DNA of 64,000 bases, from the NCBI GenBank assembly GCA_025200525.1, contig CM045761.1:206853870-206917869 (forward strand). The letters run 5' to 3'. Both the position numbers and the translations under genes were made by a program. The DNA is from Camellia lanceoleosa (taxonomy: Eukaryota; Streptophyta; Magnoliopsida; Ericales; Theaceae). The notes beneath the pieces are model-generated. The model ran no database searches. It was given only the letters and a program-made list of their open reading frames with translations, and was not told the origin of the DNA. The number at the start of each line of letters is the position of its first letter. Within the stretch, counting starts at the first letter, position 1. Positions 1 through 13,600 of the stretch are shown piece by piece.

Positions 1-76
1 ACATATTGTATACTTGAAAAGGTCATTCTAAAGGGATTGTTTTAAAATTTAGGAGGGGCCAGGGGTCCCCCCCAAC

Positions 77-927
77 CTATGAAGCACAGACACCTTTTCG
101 AGGGCTACGTATCAGTGTCGGACACGGACACGCGGTGGACACGTGTTTGACACGCAGCAGAGAGTGTCCGATTTTTTTTTTTTTTTTTGCAGCCGGACAC
201 GTAACGGACACGTTCGGGACACGTTCGGGGTCAATTTCATAATTCATGAAACTTCTGTGTGGGGGTCAATTTGTAAAAAGAAAAAACAAAACAATATCTA
301 ACTTAAATCGACAGAGAACAGAGGGGAAAGAGAGAACAGAGAGAAGACCTAGTAGCTTTTCGTTGTCGTTTGTCGGTCGTCACTCGTCGGTGGTCGCTGC
401 TGTTGCTCTTCTTGATTCTTCTTCTTCTTCTTCGATCGAAGATCTTCATCTTGTTCTCCGATCTTTCTCTCTCTGTTTCAGTCCCTGTCTCTCTCTCTCT
501 CTCCTCCTCTGCTTTGAACTTTTATTTTCGTTTTTTATTTATTTATTTTTCTTTTATATGGTCAGTGGGATGGGAGTGTAACATCTGTCTCTCTCAATCT
601 GTTATTATTATTTTTTTTTTTCTGATTTCATTTTATATTTTCTTCTCTCTGTACCTCTATTATTTGAAGTATATATATTGATTAATTTTGTTAATTTTAA
701 TAATATGTGTTTATTAATTTTATTATAGAAACTAATTTTTAATAGTGTTATTTTATATTTTTTATTACTTTTAATGAATTTTTTTTATAATAATTTTATG
801 ATATATAATAAATAAATTTAATTATATATATCGGACGTGTCCCTAGCGTGTCGTATCCCTTATTTTTTGAAAATTTGCGTGTCCGCGTGTCCGTATTATG
901 TCGCGTGTCCGTGTCTGTGCTTCATAG
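77..927. mobile_element. Non-autonomous DNA transposon with terminal inverted repeats
   Basis: The ends are perfect 17-bp inverted repeats (CTATGAAGCACAGACAC at 77-93, its complement at 911-927). Inside them are further degenerate GACACGGACACG-type blocks. The flanks CCCCCAAC (69-76) and CCCTCAAC (928-935) match at 7 of 8 bases and look like an 8-bp target-site duplication. The interior is CT-rich and then AT-rich and holds no recognisable transposase; the short open frames at 246-681 are low-complexity. An 8-bp duplication would fit hAT and a longer one would fit Mutator, so the superfamily is left open. Confidence 0.65.
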
Positions 928-1657
928 CCCTCAACCATCCTTAGTCCCACCATTGCCTGTGAGACTAGTTGTGATGCGTAGGTTTTTTTTCTTCTTTTTC
1001 TTTTGTTTTTGTGTGCTTTTAGCCTTTTGAACCACCTAATAGATCTATTAAAGCCTTTTTTTTGACTCTTAGACATCGTAATGTCTAAGCTAAAATCCAA
1101 CCTCAACAGTGCAAAATTAATACAACCAGCTCATCACTTTTAACGGATGCTATTAACAACACTCAGAATAATCTTTAAACCGTCTCTAAATTTTTGCCTT
1201 GTCATTCTCAAAAACCTTACTCTTTGTGACCCATACAAATCATTTGGCAAAACCCTATATTTGTTGCTAACCTTTTAGACCCCAAAGCCTACTATTACCT
1301 GCCACACTTCAAAGTTGGGAGTCACTACAAGTGATTCCTGCACTCAACTTACATCACAAGTTAGGCATTGTCATGTGATGCTTGGTGCAATTAGGCTAGG
1401 TGTAGTGTCTAAAGGTGCCAGATACAACTCAATGACCATGATGGTCACTGTGGAGGATATTTTTAACATTGCCATGGTTGGCAGTTGGCACCAAAAACTT
1501 AGAACAATGTTATGCACATTAATTTTAGTGCTTTGAATATTTTTGGATGTTCATGTTATTTACCTCTTGGTATTTCTTCTTTTTGTTTTTCTTTTTTTAC
1601 AAATAATTTTTGTTCAGTGTTTAATCTTTGTTATATGTGTGTGTACATTGTTCATAG
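928..1657. other. Non-coding sequence upstream of the first visible PXN exon
   Basis: No exon encoding the earlier part of the carrier was found here. The sequence is ordinary AT-rich plant DNA with a T-rich stretch near 990-1010 and is presumably intron. It ends in a pyrimidine-rich tract and TAG acceptor at 1655-1657. Confidence 0.5.
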
Positions 1658-4600
1658 GCACGTGAGGTTTATAATGAAGCAGGAATTACTGGATTTTGGA
1701 AAGGCATCATCCCCACTCTAATCATGGTTAGTTTTTTATAATTAAATTAATTTTAGATGCAGTTTTTAAGTTACCGATACTATACTGAGGATTACTATAT
1801 GCTAGGTATGCAATCCGTCGATCCAATTCATGATTTATGAGAGCTCCTTAAAGCATCTGAGGGCCAAACGTTCCTCTAACAAACAGGGTATAAATAATGT
1901 TACTGCCTTGGAGGTAAGCCCCCGTGAGATGGTAGACTTGGAAAGCATATTTTGTAGAAAAATTTCTGTTAATATTTTTTAGTAGCTTTAATGTTCTTAT
2001 GAGTCTTTGCAATAGTTTTCCAACAATTGGCTTCTTGCAAAGACTCACAAGAACATTAAAGCTAGTAAAAAATATTAACAGAAAATTTTCTACAAAACAG
2101 TGGTATTCAACAAGTCTCAAAAGACAAATCTATCCTTATCAAATTAAATGGTGTCCAAATAAGTGGCCTTCCCAAAATTGATAGTGTCTAACGTTATGCT
2201 TTCTTATATGAGCAGGTTTTTTTATTGGGGGCCTTGGCAAAACTGGGAGCAACTATGTCAACATACCCCTTGTTGGTTGTCAAGGTGAGGTCACTTCTAG
2301 TGTGCTTCATGATGATGCAGTTTTTGACATGTCGTGCTGAAGATAATTTGTTTGTGTCCCTTTTTGATGGTTTATCCACCCATTTCCCAGTTTGGACTTG
2401 GTGGACTGGAAAGAAATGGGTGGCAGAAGAAGAAGAGAAGTACAGAGGAGAACATGAGAGCTTTATGTGTTGCCCCTTATATGATATAGTGTTTATGAAG
2501 AACTATACACTTCAATGAAAAACAAAATTGCCATGAAGTGAACAACACTCACTTTCAAGCTGGTGCAATGATTTTTCATGTGCCCAGTTTGCACAAAATG
2601 TTACAGAAAGCTTCACTTGACACTCCTTTAATCTAGAAATATGCTTGTTTTCCCCCAATCTGCACAAATGGTGTAAAAAGCCTAGAACTCAATTTCTCCT
2701 CAATAAAGTGCAATAAACTTCAATTGCTTTGTCCTATCATGCAGATTAGAATATGAGCCATACTTATAGTACCTTTGTAATCCCAAAAAGCCTAAGTTGA
2801 TATTTTGAGTCAATTCTCATCATAATGTTCAACCATAGAAGTGTAAGCTTTTTGTATTTCTGTATATTCCAGTTGTGTAATTGATTACAAGAAGACTCTA
2901 GATTATATAGCCCTAACGCTGAAACCAAAAAAGGAAAATACAATCACGACTATACACAATCACGCCTATAATATGTACAATCACAATCATGCTAAATATA
3001 CAATATACACATATATTCTCACACCCCCGCTCAAACTCAAGGTGTTTTAGCAGAAAACACTAAGAGTTTGCTAAGAAGAAACTGAAACCGAGTGGTAGTG
3101 TGGGTTTTGGTGAAGAAGTCCTTTAGTTGCAAAGCCGAAGAAACAAAAGGAAGCGAGATAGAGCCAAACTGCAGATGTTGTTGGACAAAGTGATAATTGA
3201 TCTCAATGTGTTTCGTTCGTTCATGGAAGACAATATTGTAGGCAATCTAAATAGCACTACGGTTGTCACAAAAGAGAGAGGTCGGAGAAGATTGAGGGAC
3301 GCCCAAATCAGACAAGAGGCAGCGAAGCCAAACAATCTCAGCAGTGGTATGAGCCATAGCATGATACTTAGCTTCGGCAGTAGAGCGAGCAACAACGGAT
3401 TGTTTCTTGCTTTTCCAAGAGATCAAAGAATCACCAAGAAATATACTGAAACCAGATGTAGACTTACTAACGTCACCAGCCCAATTAGAATTGGCATAGG
3501 CTACCAAGTCCAAAGAGGACGTAGAGGACAATAGTAAGCCCTAAAAGATGGTACCCTTGAGATAGCGAAGAATGCGAACCAAAGTAGCCCAATGGGTAAA
3601 GCGAGGAGCAGAAACGAACCGACTACCACATGAACAGTATAAGCAAGATTAGGGCGAGTGACAGTCAGATAAACTAAACAACCCACAAGCTCGCGATAGA
3701 AAGTGGGATCATCTAGAGGGACACCATCAGTAGAGTTGAGCTTCACATTAAGCTCAATAGGTGTCTCAGCAACCTTAGGATTAGTAAGACCAGCATAGTG
3801 AATGACCTCATTAGCATACTTAGCTTGAGACAGAAAATAACCTTTTAGGGAAGAAGCAACCTCAATACCAAGAAAATACTACAAGGGACCCAGATCCTTC
3901 ATTTCGAAGGTGCAGAAGAGATGCTACTTGATATTAAAGATAGCAGAAGAGTCAGAGCCAATGATATTTATATCATCCACAAAAGGTAAGAGAGCAACAA
4001 AACTAGCCGAGGTATAGCGCAGAAACAAAGCAGAGTTGGAAGCAGAAAGATAAAACCCAAGCACAATAACAGTAGTCTGAAAGCAATCATACCGAGCACG
4101 AGGAGATTGCTTGAGACCATATAGAGCACGCCGACGACGACAAACCTGTCCAGAGGAATAGTGAAGGCCAGGGGAAAGACGCATGTAAATCTCCTCAGTG
4201 AGATAACCATTAAGAAAAGCATTCTTAATATCAATGTGAAAAAGAGGGCAATGGCGAACAACAGCGACAGATATCAATGTACGGACAGTAGTCATCTTGG
4301 CGACGGGGGCAAAGGTCTCCTCATAATAAATACCATACTCCTGGGAAAAACCCTTGGTACCCAGGTGAATCTTGTAACGCTCAAGAGAACCATCCAAATG
4401 AGTCTTGACTTTGTAGATCCATTTGCAATCAACCAGATTCTTACCAGCAGGCAAAGGAACCAACTCCCAAGTATGAGTTTTGTGTAAAGAAGACAACTCA
4501 TCCTCCATAGGTCAAACTCAATTGGGATCTTGATAGGCCTCCTTGTAAGATTGAGGTTCTGAAAAAGAATGAATAGTGGATAAAAAAGTACGATAGGAAG

Positions 4601-7600
4601 CAGAAAAACATGTATTAGACCAACCCAACCTGTTTGGAGGATGATGCGCTCGAGTAGGATATTGGTGTGTAGTAGGATCAGAGTCTTCAGAAGCAGAAGA
4701 GGCAGCAACCGGGGCAGAAACAACTGGTGGAGGGGGAGCCTTGCGATGGGAAGAGACTAACAACGGAGGAGGAGAATAAGTCAAAGGAGGAGAAGTAGCC
4801 AAAGGGGAAGTAGGCGGAGAAGCAGGAGGAGAAGATGGAATAAGGTCAGGAGGAACAGTGGAGATGTACTCACCAGATGGGACCTCAGAAGGAAATGGGT
4901 CAATGTGAACCAAATCCACTTTTGAAACTGGAGTAGTGAGAGGGGGAATCTAAAAGTAAGACAGACGTTCGAGAAAGGCAACATGGCGAGAGACATAAAG
5001 GCGATGAGATGCGTAATAAGGGTAGCCTTTTCCGAGTAAAATCAGAACCCAAAAAGACACACAGATAGATCAAGACGAGTTTGGTCCTATCTTTAAGGGA
5101 AAGAAGGACAAAACAAGCAGATCCAAAAATGCGCAGGATGGAATAATTAGGAGGTTAGGAATAGAAAGTCTCATAAGAGATTGTCCAGAGAGGAGAGGAG
5201 TCGGCATGTAGTTGAGTAGAAAATTAGCAGTAAGAACGGCCTCACCCCAGAATGGGGCCAGTACAGAGGTAAAGAGAAAGAGAGATCGAGCAGTCTTAAG
5301 GAGATGCCGGTGTTTACGCTCAGCATGGCCATTTTGGATAGGTGCTTCAGTACAGGAAGTTTGATGAAGGGTACCTAAATTGGCCAAATACTCACAGAAT
5401 TTGGTTTTAAAGTATTTCCCACCCAAGTCAGACCATAGTATTTTAATTGTAGCCCTAAACTATGTAGTGATCATAGACTGAAAGGTACGGTAGATCGAGT
5501 AAAAGTCAGCTTTATGAGCCATAAGATAAACCCAAGTATATCGGGTACAATCATCAACAAAGGACACATAGTATGTAGAACCTCTTTTAGTGAGAATATG
5601 AGAAGGTCTCCAGACATCAGTATGGATAAGAGAAAAAGGGGGAAACAGAAATAGAGGAACTTTTATTAAAAGGTAAAGCTGTCATTTTAGCAAGTTTACA
5701 CCCTTGACATTCATTAATTTGACTAGGAGAAACTTTATCCAATAATCCTGATTGAGCTAAAGTTCGTAAGCGGTCAATAAAAAAATGACCGAGGCGAGAA
5801 TGTCATAAATAAAACTGAATGGACTGAGAATAACTGAAAAGATGAAAGTGCAACGAGAGAGGTAGATAGAGGAAGATGCAGGTTTTCCACCACATAGAGA
5901 TCTCTGACTTTACGGTCGGTCCCAGTCTACTTCTTGGACACCTCGATCTTGCACACAACAGACAAAAGACGAAAAGATAACATCAAAACCAAAAGTATCA
6001 AGCTGACTGATAGAAAGCAAGCTAATAGACAGTTGAGGAACATAAAGAATAGAGGGAATAGTAATAACATATATGCCAGAGGTTAAAATAGACCCAATAG
6101 ATAAGACAGACATACCAGACCCATTAGCAAGTATTAATAGTAATAGGAAAATGAGGGGGGATACAATTTTGGAGTAAGGAAAGGTGAGGAGTCATATGAT
6201 GAAATGCACCAAAATCAAAAAGCCACACAGAAGAAGGAATACTTGAAGAGGACCCAAGCAAACCTAAATGAAGAGAGGTGAGAGTAGAGGCAGATGAAGA
6301 TGACTGAGAGGTAGACAAGATCTGCTGAAGTTGAGCAAGTTGAGGATTCATGGCAGCCAAATCAGGACCTCGAATCGGAGTGGATGCAGTATAAGCAGCC
6401 GGAGGCCGAAAAGAACTTGGGACTGAGATTGCTGAGAGGATGAACGTCCCTTCTTGGGACAACTATACTTCCAATGACCTTTTTGATGACAGAAAGCATA
6501 CTCATCGGATGCTAAGGGCCCTTTTTTTGGCTTGGTAGTGGCCTGAACTGGTGGGGTCGATAACAGTGAAGGTTGAGTAGGAGCTAGGAAGACAGATGAA
6601 GACAGAGGCCTCGTTTGGGAACAGGCTGATTTAGTAACTTTTTGGCTATTTGGCTAAAATATGAACTAAAAAAAATTATGTTTGGGATGACTTTTTGGCT
6701 TTTTACGAAAAGATGTGCAAAAAGTAGAGAGAAAAGAGAATCTTTGACTTTTTGGCAAGGTTTTAAAAGCGTCGCGAATCACGTAACAATCGCTTACATA
6801 ACGGTTTTTGGCGTTACCGCCACACGTTACGGCCGCTAAAGCAGGATTGAGATTCACACGCAGTGTCGGCCGAATGGCTACCATATAGCTTGTAACGGTG
6901 CGTAATAGCCGTGAACATTCACGCACAAGACCGTTATGTAACGGTTCCAAACTGTTTCTTTCGAAAAATCACACAAAAAAAAGCTGAAAGTGGGGGAAGA
7001 AAGATAGAGAGAAGACGGAAAATAAAGAGAGAAAATGGAGGAGCAAGAGATAGAGAGAAGAGGGAAGATAAAGAATATGTTATTGATTTGTTGAAACTAT
7101 AAGACCTATACTATTCTATTCAGCTACTATCATTAAACCATTTTGTTTGTGTGTGTCTATCTATATATTGTTTGAAAATAATAATAATAAGTGTGGTCAT
7201 TATCTATTTGGCTTGGTTAAAATATGTATTATGTATATATATATATTTAGGCTCTTATTTGTTCTCTTATTTTTGTCATTATTTATCTTATATATAATAG
7301 TTAGTGATTGATTTTTTGTAAAATATAAAGTCATTAATTATTAAAATAAAATGTAAAAAACTCAGTTTATAGTGATTTAAAAATATGAAATATATTGAAT
7401 CATACTTAAAAATTTATAAAAATTGATCAATATTTATTTTTAACCCAATAAATATGATCATGGAAAAAAAATATGCATATCGGTAAGTTTTTTTCAAATT
7501 GTGCGAAAAATAAAAAAATTTACGGTTGCCTATCGCTAACCGTTACTACGGTTTTACACCTCGTAATCGCGATCGCTACCGCCATCATATTTAATTTATC

Positions 7601-10600
7601 GCAACCGCTTTTCAGAACCTTGCTTTTTGGTGTGAGTTGTTGGCTTTTTGGCTTTTTTAATAACTTTTTGGCTTTTTGGCTAAACTGGCTAGTCCCCAAA
7701 CGAGGCCATAGTCTAATTGGCCGTTTTGAGATGGGTTTCCTCGGAGAGAAGCTCACAAACAATGGCATCCACAGAGGGAAGAGAAGACCGGCGAAGAATG
7801 CCACCATGGATAGCCTCATACTGAGGGGAGAGAGTCGTTAAGAACTGCATTAAACGACCCTGCTCCTGAAACTCAATATAAGCATCTAGAACCTTGAGGT
7901 TGGAAGGTTCCATAAGAGCCAACTGATCCTGGAGACATGTCATTTCAATATAGAAATCTTGAATAGATAGATCTTGTTGACGAGCTCCCTGAATAGTTGT
8001 TTCCAACTCATATTGTTTGGCAAAGTTGGACTACTGATAAACACTTTGTAAGTAATCCCACACCTCTTTGGCAGTGCTTTATTTAGAGAACATTATTCGA
8101 CATACCATCCATGAGTTATGGAACTAGGTCAAAACTTGAGCATTATCACAATCCCAAGTGTCACAGGAAATCAGATATCCTTCTTGTTTGGGATTCGATG
8201 GACGAGGAATATATCTCCATTTTTTTCGACCGAGAAGAAAATTTCTCATAACACTAGACCAATAAGCATATTTGTCACCTGTAAGTTTACATTTAATAGC
8301 TTCGATTTTATCTTCCGACATTGTAACGAACCAGAAATAAAAAAGAAGGGAACTACTGGGGCAAAGTGATAAAACCCAATAAATTTGAGGGGTTAAACTG
8401 TAATAACCCAAAGTTGAGACAGAGGGGTCAAATACTGGTGGACTGAAATAAAAAAACAGAGACCAGAGAGAGAGAGCTAAAGCAGAAGCTTCAATCGACA
8501 CAGCCAGAGAGAAAACCATAAATCGAGCTAAAATAGAGGTCGAGAGAGAGATAGAGAGATCCCTCAAACCCAGACCAGAGTCGCGACTTTAGACCAAGCA
8601 CCAGAAGTCTGTCGCGACTTCGGAGAAGCCCAGAAAGACCTTTGTGGCTTTGGAGAAGACCAAAGAAGACTTCAAACAGCAAACGTGAACGAAGAGAAAG
8701 AACTTTGAATGATTAAGGCCAGACCTAGGGTTTTGAACGTGGCTCTGATACCATGTAAGGTTTCTATATTTCTGTATATTCCAATTGTGTAATTGATTAC
8801 AAGAAGACCCTAGATTATATAGCCCTAATGCTGAAGCCAAAAAAGGAAAATACAATCACGCCTGTAATATGTACAATCACAAGAAGCTCACATATGCATT
8901 GCGCCACATTGACTTGCTGTAATAACCTCCTCCCCTACGTTCCATGTCTTCTCTAAAAAACCTGTCAAATACCCACCAAGGCCTGGGGCTTTGTTGTCCT
9001 GCCAAGACATGAAACCTCTTTTTTTTTCTTTCTTCTTCTTCTTTTGATCATAGCTCTCTAAGTTTCATCTAGCTTCTTTTTAATAAAGGGTCTGATAGCT
9101 TTGATTCCCTTGTTTTTTTTTTTTTTTTTTTGTGGATAAATAAACAAACTTTATTGGAAAAGCATAAAGACGATGCAAAGAATACAAAAATCCAGTCCCA
9201 AAGGGATAACAAAACTAAGATATCAAATCCTTCACAAAATCTACAAAAGCCAGAACATCTGGGTCAACCAAACCCATAACCCAACTATGTAACACCATAA
9301 GCAACCTGTTAGAATATTTCCTTGTTTCCTTATTTAGATTGGATTGTGATTGGTTGATTGATTGTGATTCCTTAATCAGTCAGTCAATCAATCAATCAAT
9401 CAATCAATCAATATAAAAGGTGATTCCTTAATTAGTGCCTTAAGGCTTCCTTTTGTAACAGTTGATTGATCAATATAAAAGGTGATGATATCATAATCAT
9501 CACTCAAGCTTTGTATTCTTTTAAATTACATGGTATCAGAGCCAAAACCCTAAAAATCGTCACCCACATAGCCTCTGCCACCAACCAGCCATCATCTATC
9601 ACCACCTATCCTCCATCGTTGGTCCCTGAGTCTCTGTCGCAACCAGAAAAGGTCCCACAGAGCTGTTTCGGCTTCAGCTGAAGGCCCCTCTAGCCTAGTC
9701 GACCCTTGTGAGGGCTGTCCGAGCCTCTCTTTGTGTATTTTGGCTCCTATGGATGAGTGTTTGAGGGCTGCCCATCTTCTGTTGCCCCAAGTTTCTTTCC
9801 TTCTACTTTCTTGAACACAATTCAGCACTTGTTTTGATTGGAGGTTCGTTTTCCCGTATTTGATTTATTTTTTGGGTCTATAGATGACCCATTAATCTAA
9901 TTGTTATGCTCCCATAGTGGTCTATATGTGATTTTGCTTGTTCCAGCCCATTTTATTCCTCTTTCCATTATTGTGATTCGTGCAAGGTTTTTTGGGTTGA
10001 AATTGTAGTCTTTATGGTTGACCTAACTAGTGAATCCACCACTACTTCTCACGTATTTAAAGGGGAGAGCTTCAGTCTAGTTATGACTACTACATCTGAG
10101 AATCTGAACCCTAGCCTCAAGATCACCACCGCTCTTAATGGTCAGAATTACCTTTCATGGTCTCAGTGTCTGACACTTTTTCTAAAGAGTAGGGGAAAGA
10201 TGGGATATGTTAATGAGAGAGTTCAAGCACCAGGTATTACGGATCCTGGCTGTGACCAATGAGAGATTACCAACTCTTTAATCATGGGGTGGCTCATTCA
10301 TTCCATGGTTCCTGAGATTGGTGAAGGCTACTTATCCATGGATACTGCCCAAGATATGTGGGAAGCAATCACTGCTACATATTCTCGAAAAGGAAATTTT
10401 TCTCAGTCTTTTGAGCTGCGCCGGTCTATTGAGCGCTCAATACAAGGGGAGCATATCGTTCTCCAATATTACACCTTTCTGACTAATGGTTGGAAATGCC
10501 TAGATCATCTCTTGGATTACAAGCCTATCTGTATAGTTGACTTAGTTGGTTACCAGATGTTTCTTACACAGAAGAGGGTCTTCAAGTTTCTAGAAGGTCT

Positions 10601-13600
10601 CAATGTGGAGTTTGATCCGGTTCGGAGTCGTGTCCTTGGCATGGATGTTCTTCCATCGCTTCAAGAGGCCTTTGCATATGTACAGAATGAGGAGGGTCGT
10701 TGTTCTGCTATGTTACCACCGGCTACTGGAGACCATTTAACATTACTTTTTGCTAAAAGATACTGTGTTCTGTGATTACTACCGCAAGCCGCGGCATACT
10801 TGTAAGACGTGTTGGAAGCTTCATAGGGCTCTATCAGGGAGTCGGGGTGATTAGTCTGGTACTAGAGGCGGTCGATCAGGTCAGTCTAGAGGACGTGGCT
10901 TCTAATCGACGGGCCCATCAGTCCAGTGCCGTTGACACCCTTGATTCTACTTCTGCTTCAGTTGGTTCGACTTCTAATAGTTTATCTAGTATGACTTCTC
11001 TTGAGCTTAAGGATGTTCTACGTCATTTGTTAGCCCGCCGGTCTTCTACTGATCCTAGTGCATCTTCCTCGTCGTTTGTCCGCTCAGGTAACTTAGCCTC
11101 TTCTCCTAGTGTTTTTCTTTCCCATAAGTCTTTGCCATGGATTATTAATTCTGGGGTCTAAAATCATATGCGTGGGTCTTCTAACCTTTTCTCAGCATAT
11201 AAACCCTCTTCAGGTCAAGATAAAATTAGGATTGGAGATGGTACTGTTTCTTTTATCTCTGGGAAAGGTATAATTCATGTCACCCCTACCTTACCTCTGT
11301 CTTTAGTGCTCCACGTTCCCAATTTTTTTGTTAATCTTCTATCCTTGAGTCGTATTACTAAGGATTTGAACTGTAGTGTGACATTTTTTCCTGATCATTG
11401 TCTTTATCAGGACCTTGTCACAATGAGGACGATTGGCAGTGGTAGTGCAGAAAATGGTCTCTGTTTCTTAGATCAGCCGAACAAGCTTGCTCATCATTTC
11501 ATCCAGTTCCCAACCACTAAGAAGGATTTATGGTTGTGGCATTGGCGTCTTGGATATCCTTCTTTTCATTTACTTAGGCATTTATTTTCATCTATTTTTA
11601 CAAATAATAATGTGTCTAAGTTTCTTTGTGAGTCTTGTCAATTCGGCAAACAAGACTGAGCTTTTTTGCTCTAAGTCTTAATAAAAGTTTAGCTCATTTT
11701 TCTATAATACATTATGATGTGTGGGGTTAATATCGTGTTATGTCTTTAAAAGGCCATAGATAGTTTGTTACCCTTATCGGATTTTTCTCGTACTATTTGG
11801 GTGCATCTCATGAAAGAAAAAAGTGAGGTTTTCTCTGTGTTTCAAAATTTTCATAAAATGATTTGTACTTAGTTTGGGGCAATTGTCAAAATCTTTTGTT
11901 CTGATAATGGGGGTGAATCGGGGTTAAAGAGTTATTTTTCCACTCATGGCATTATACATCACACATCTTGCACCAATACCCCTCAACAAAATAGGGTTGC
12001 AGAACGCAAGAATCGTCATCTTCTTGATCTGGCTCGCTGCATGTGTTTTTCTATGAGTGTGCCTCGATCCTACTGGGGCGAGGCAGTTCTCACTGCAGCC
12101 TATCTCATTAATTGTTTTCCTACCCAGGTTTTACAAAAACAAGCTCCACTTCAAGTCTTTCTTGGTTCAGAGTCTTTGTTTTTTACTCCCTCTAAAATAT
12201 TTGGTTGTGTCTATTTTGTCCACATTCATTTTTCTGCGCGTGGTAAGTTGGACCCTCGCTCTCTCAAGTGTGTTTTCCTCGGGATACTCGCCTACTCAAA
12301 AGGGGTATAAATGTTATCACCCTCCTTCTTGTAAGTGGTTTGTGTCCATGGATGTCACCTTCTTTGAGTCCCAGTCTTACTTCTTGTCTTCTCCGGTGTC
12401 ACAGTCATCTCTTTAGGGGGAGCCTTGGTGTGAAGAGATTCCTGTTGTCCCTGTTGCTTCTATGGTAGAACCAGTTGTTCCCGCACCACCTATTACTGGG
12501 ACTATAGAATCGAATGCCACTAAGGATAAGGAATGTCAAGTTTATGTTAAGGACAAAGATAGACAGAAAGTTACTTGGATACAAGAGACCACTTCTGCTC
12601 ACCCACTGCCATCTCCTGCTTTTGATAAGAGTACAGGTAACTTTGAATCTCTTGTTTCTCTTGAGTCTACTGATATTGCTATTCCTGACACTACTGACCT
12701 TGATATTCCTATTGCCAAGAGAAAGGGTGTGAGATCTTGTACTCAACGTCCTATCTCAAACTTTGTGTCCTACTCTCATTTATCTCCCTCTTATAGAGCC
12801 TTTGTGTCAAACATTTCCTCTCCTAACTATTTTCAGGATGTTCTCGCTACCTTTAAATAGAAACTTGCCATGATTGAGGAAATGAAAGCACTTCGTAAGA
12901 ATGACACTTGGAAATTAACTGAGTTAGTTAAGGACAAACGACCGATGAGATGCAAATGGATGTATACTATGAAGCACAAAGTAGATGGTTCCATTGAGCG
13001 TTACAAAGCTCGACTTGTGGCAAAAGGCTTTACTTAGACTTATGAAGTAGACTATTAGGAGACTTTTGCACAATTGACTAAGATGAATTCAGTCAGAATA
13101 CTTCTCTCTCTAGTATCTAATTTAGATTGGCTACTTCATCAGTTTGATGTAAAGAATGCTTTCTTACATAGTGGTCTAAAAGAAGAGGTATATATGGACA
13201 TTCCTCCTGATTTTGAGGATCATTAGACATAAGGTAAAGTATGCGGGCTTTGGAAGTCGTTATATGGTCTCAAACAGTCTCCAAGGGCTTGGTTTGACAG
13301 ATTCACTCAGGCTATGCTTAAATATGGTTTCAAATAGAGTCAGGCTAATCACACTTTCTTTGTGAAACATTCCTCATGTGGTAAGACTACAATTCTCATT
13401 GTTTATGTGGATGACATAGTGCTTACAGGTGATGATCGTGAGGAAATATCTGTTGAAGAAATATTTAGCTAGTGAGTTTGAAATCAAAGACTTGGAAAAC
13501 TTGAAATATCTTTTGGGAATCGAAGTTGCTCGCTCTAAGGATGGGATTTTCATCTTACTAAGGAAATATGTTCTTGTTCTTTTGAAGGAAATATGGATGC

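Larger units (their letters stand above)
2842..8881 (-). mobile_element. Ty1/copia LTR retrotransposon A, inserted antisense to PXN, decayed
   Basis: The element is bounded by LTRs starting TGTAAG and ending TCACA and is flanked by perfect 5-bp duplications AGAAG (2837-2841 and 8882-8886). On the minus strand the order is LTR, primer site, gag, zinc knuckle, protease, integrase, reverse transcriptase, RNase H, purine tract, LTR. That pol order, with integrase before reverse transcriptase, is the copia order. Reading frames are broken in many places. A MITE of 1.1 kb (6607-7707), itself carrying a hAT-like element, interrupts gag. Confidence 0.9.

Noticed and set aside
246..681. Overlapping open frames in CT-rich DNA
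   Set aside because: They are low-complexity serine/leucine/phenylalanine strings inside a non-coding transposon.
928..1657. A possible earlier PXN exon
   Set aside because: No segment here encodes the carrier sequence that precedes AREVYNEAG.
3127..3534. A 135-codon plus-strand frame
   Set aside because: It is the antisense shadow of the copia A RNase H region.
4518..4919. Proline/serine-rich frame in copia A as a separate gene
   Set aside because: It is the low-complexity linker between integrase and RT of the copia polyprotein.
9383..9411. AATC repeat as a regulatory signal
   Set aside because: It is a simple microsatellite expansion in one LTR; the other LTR has a shorter run.
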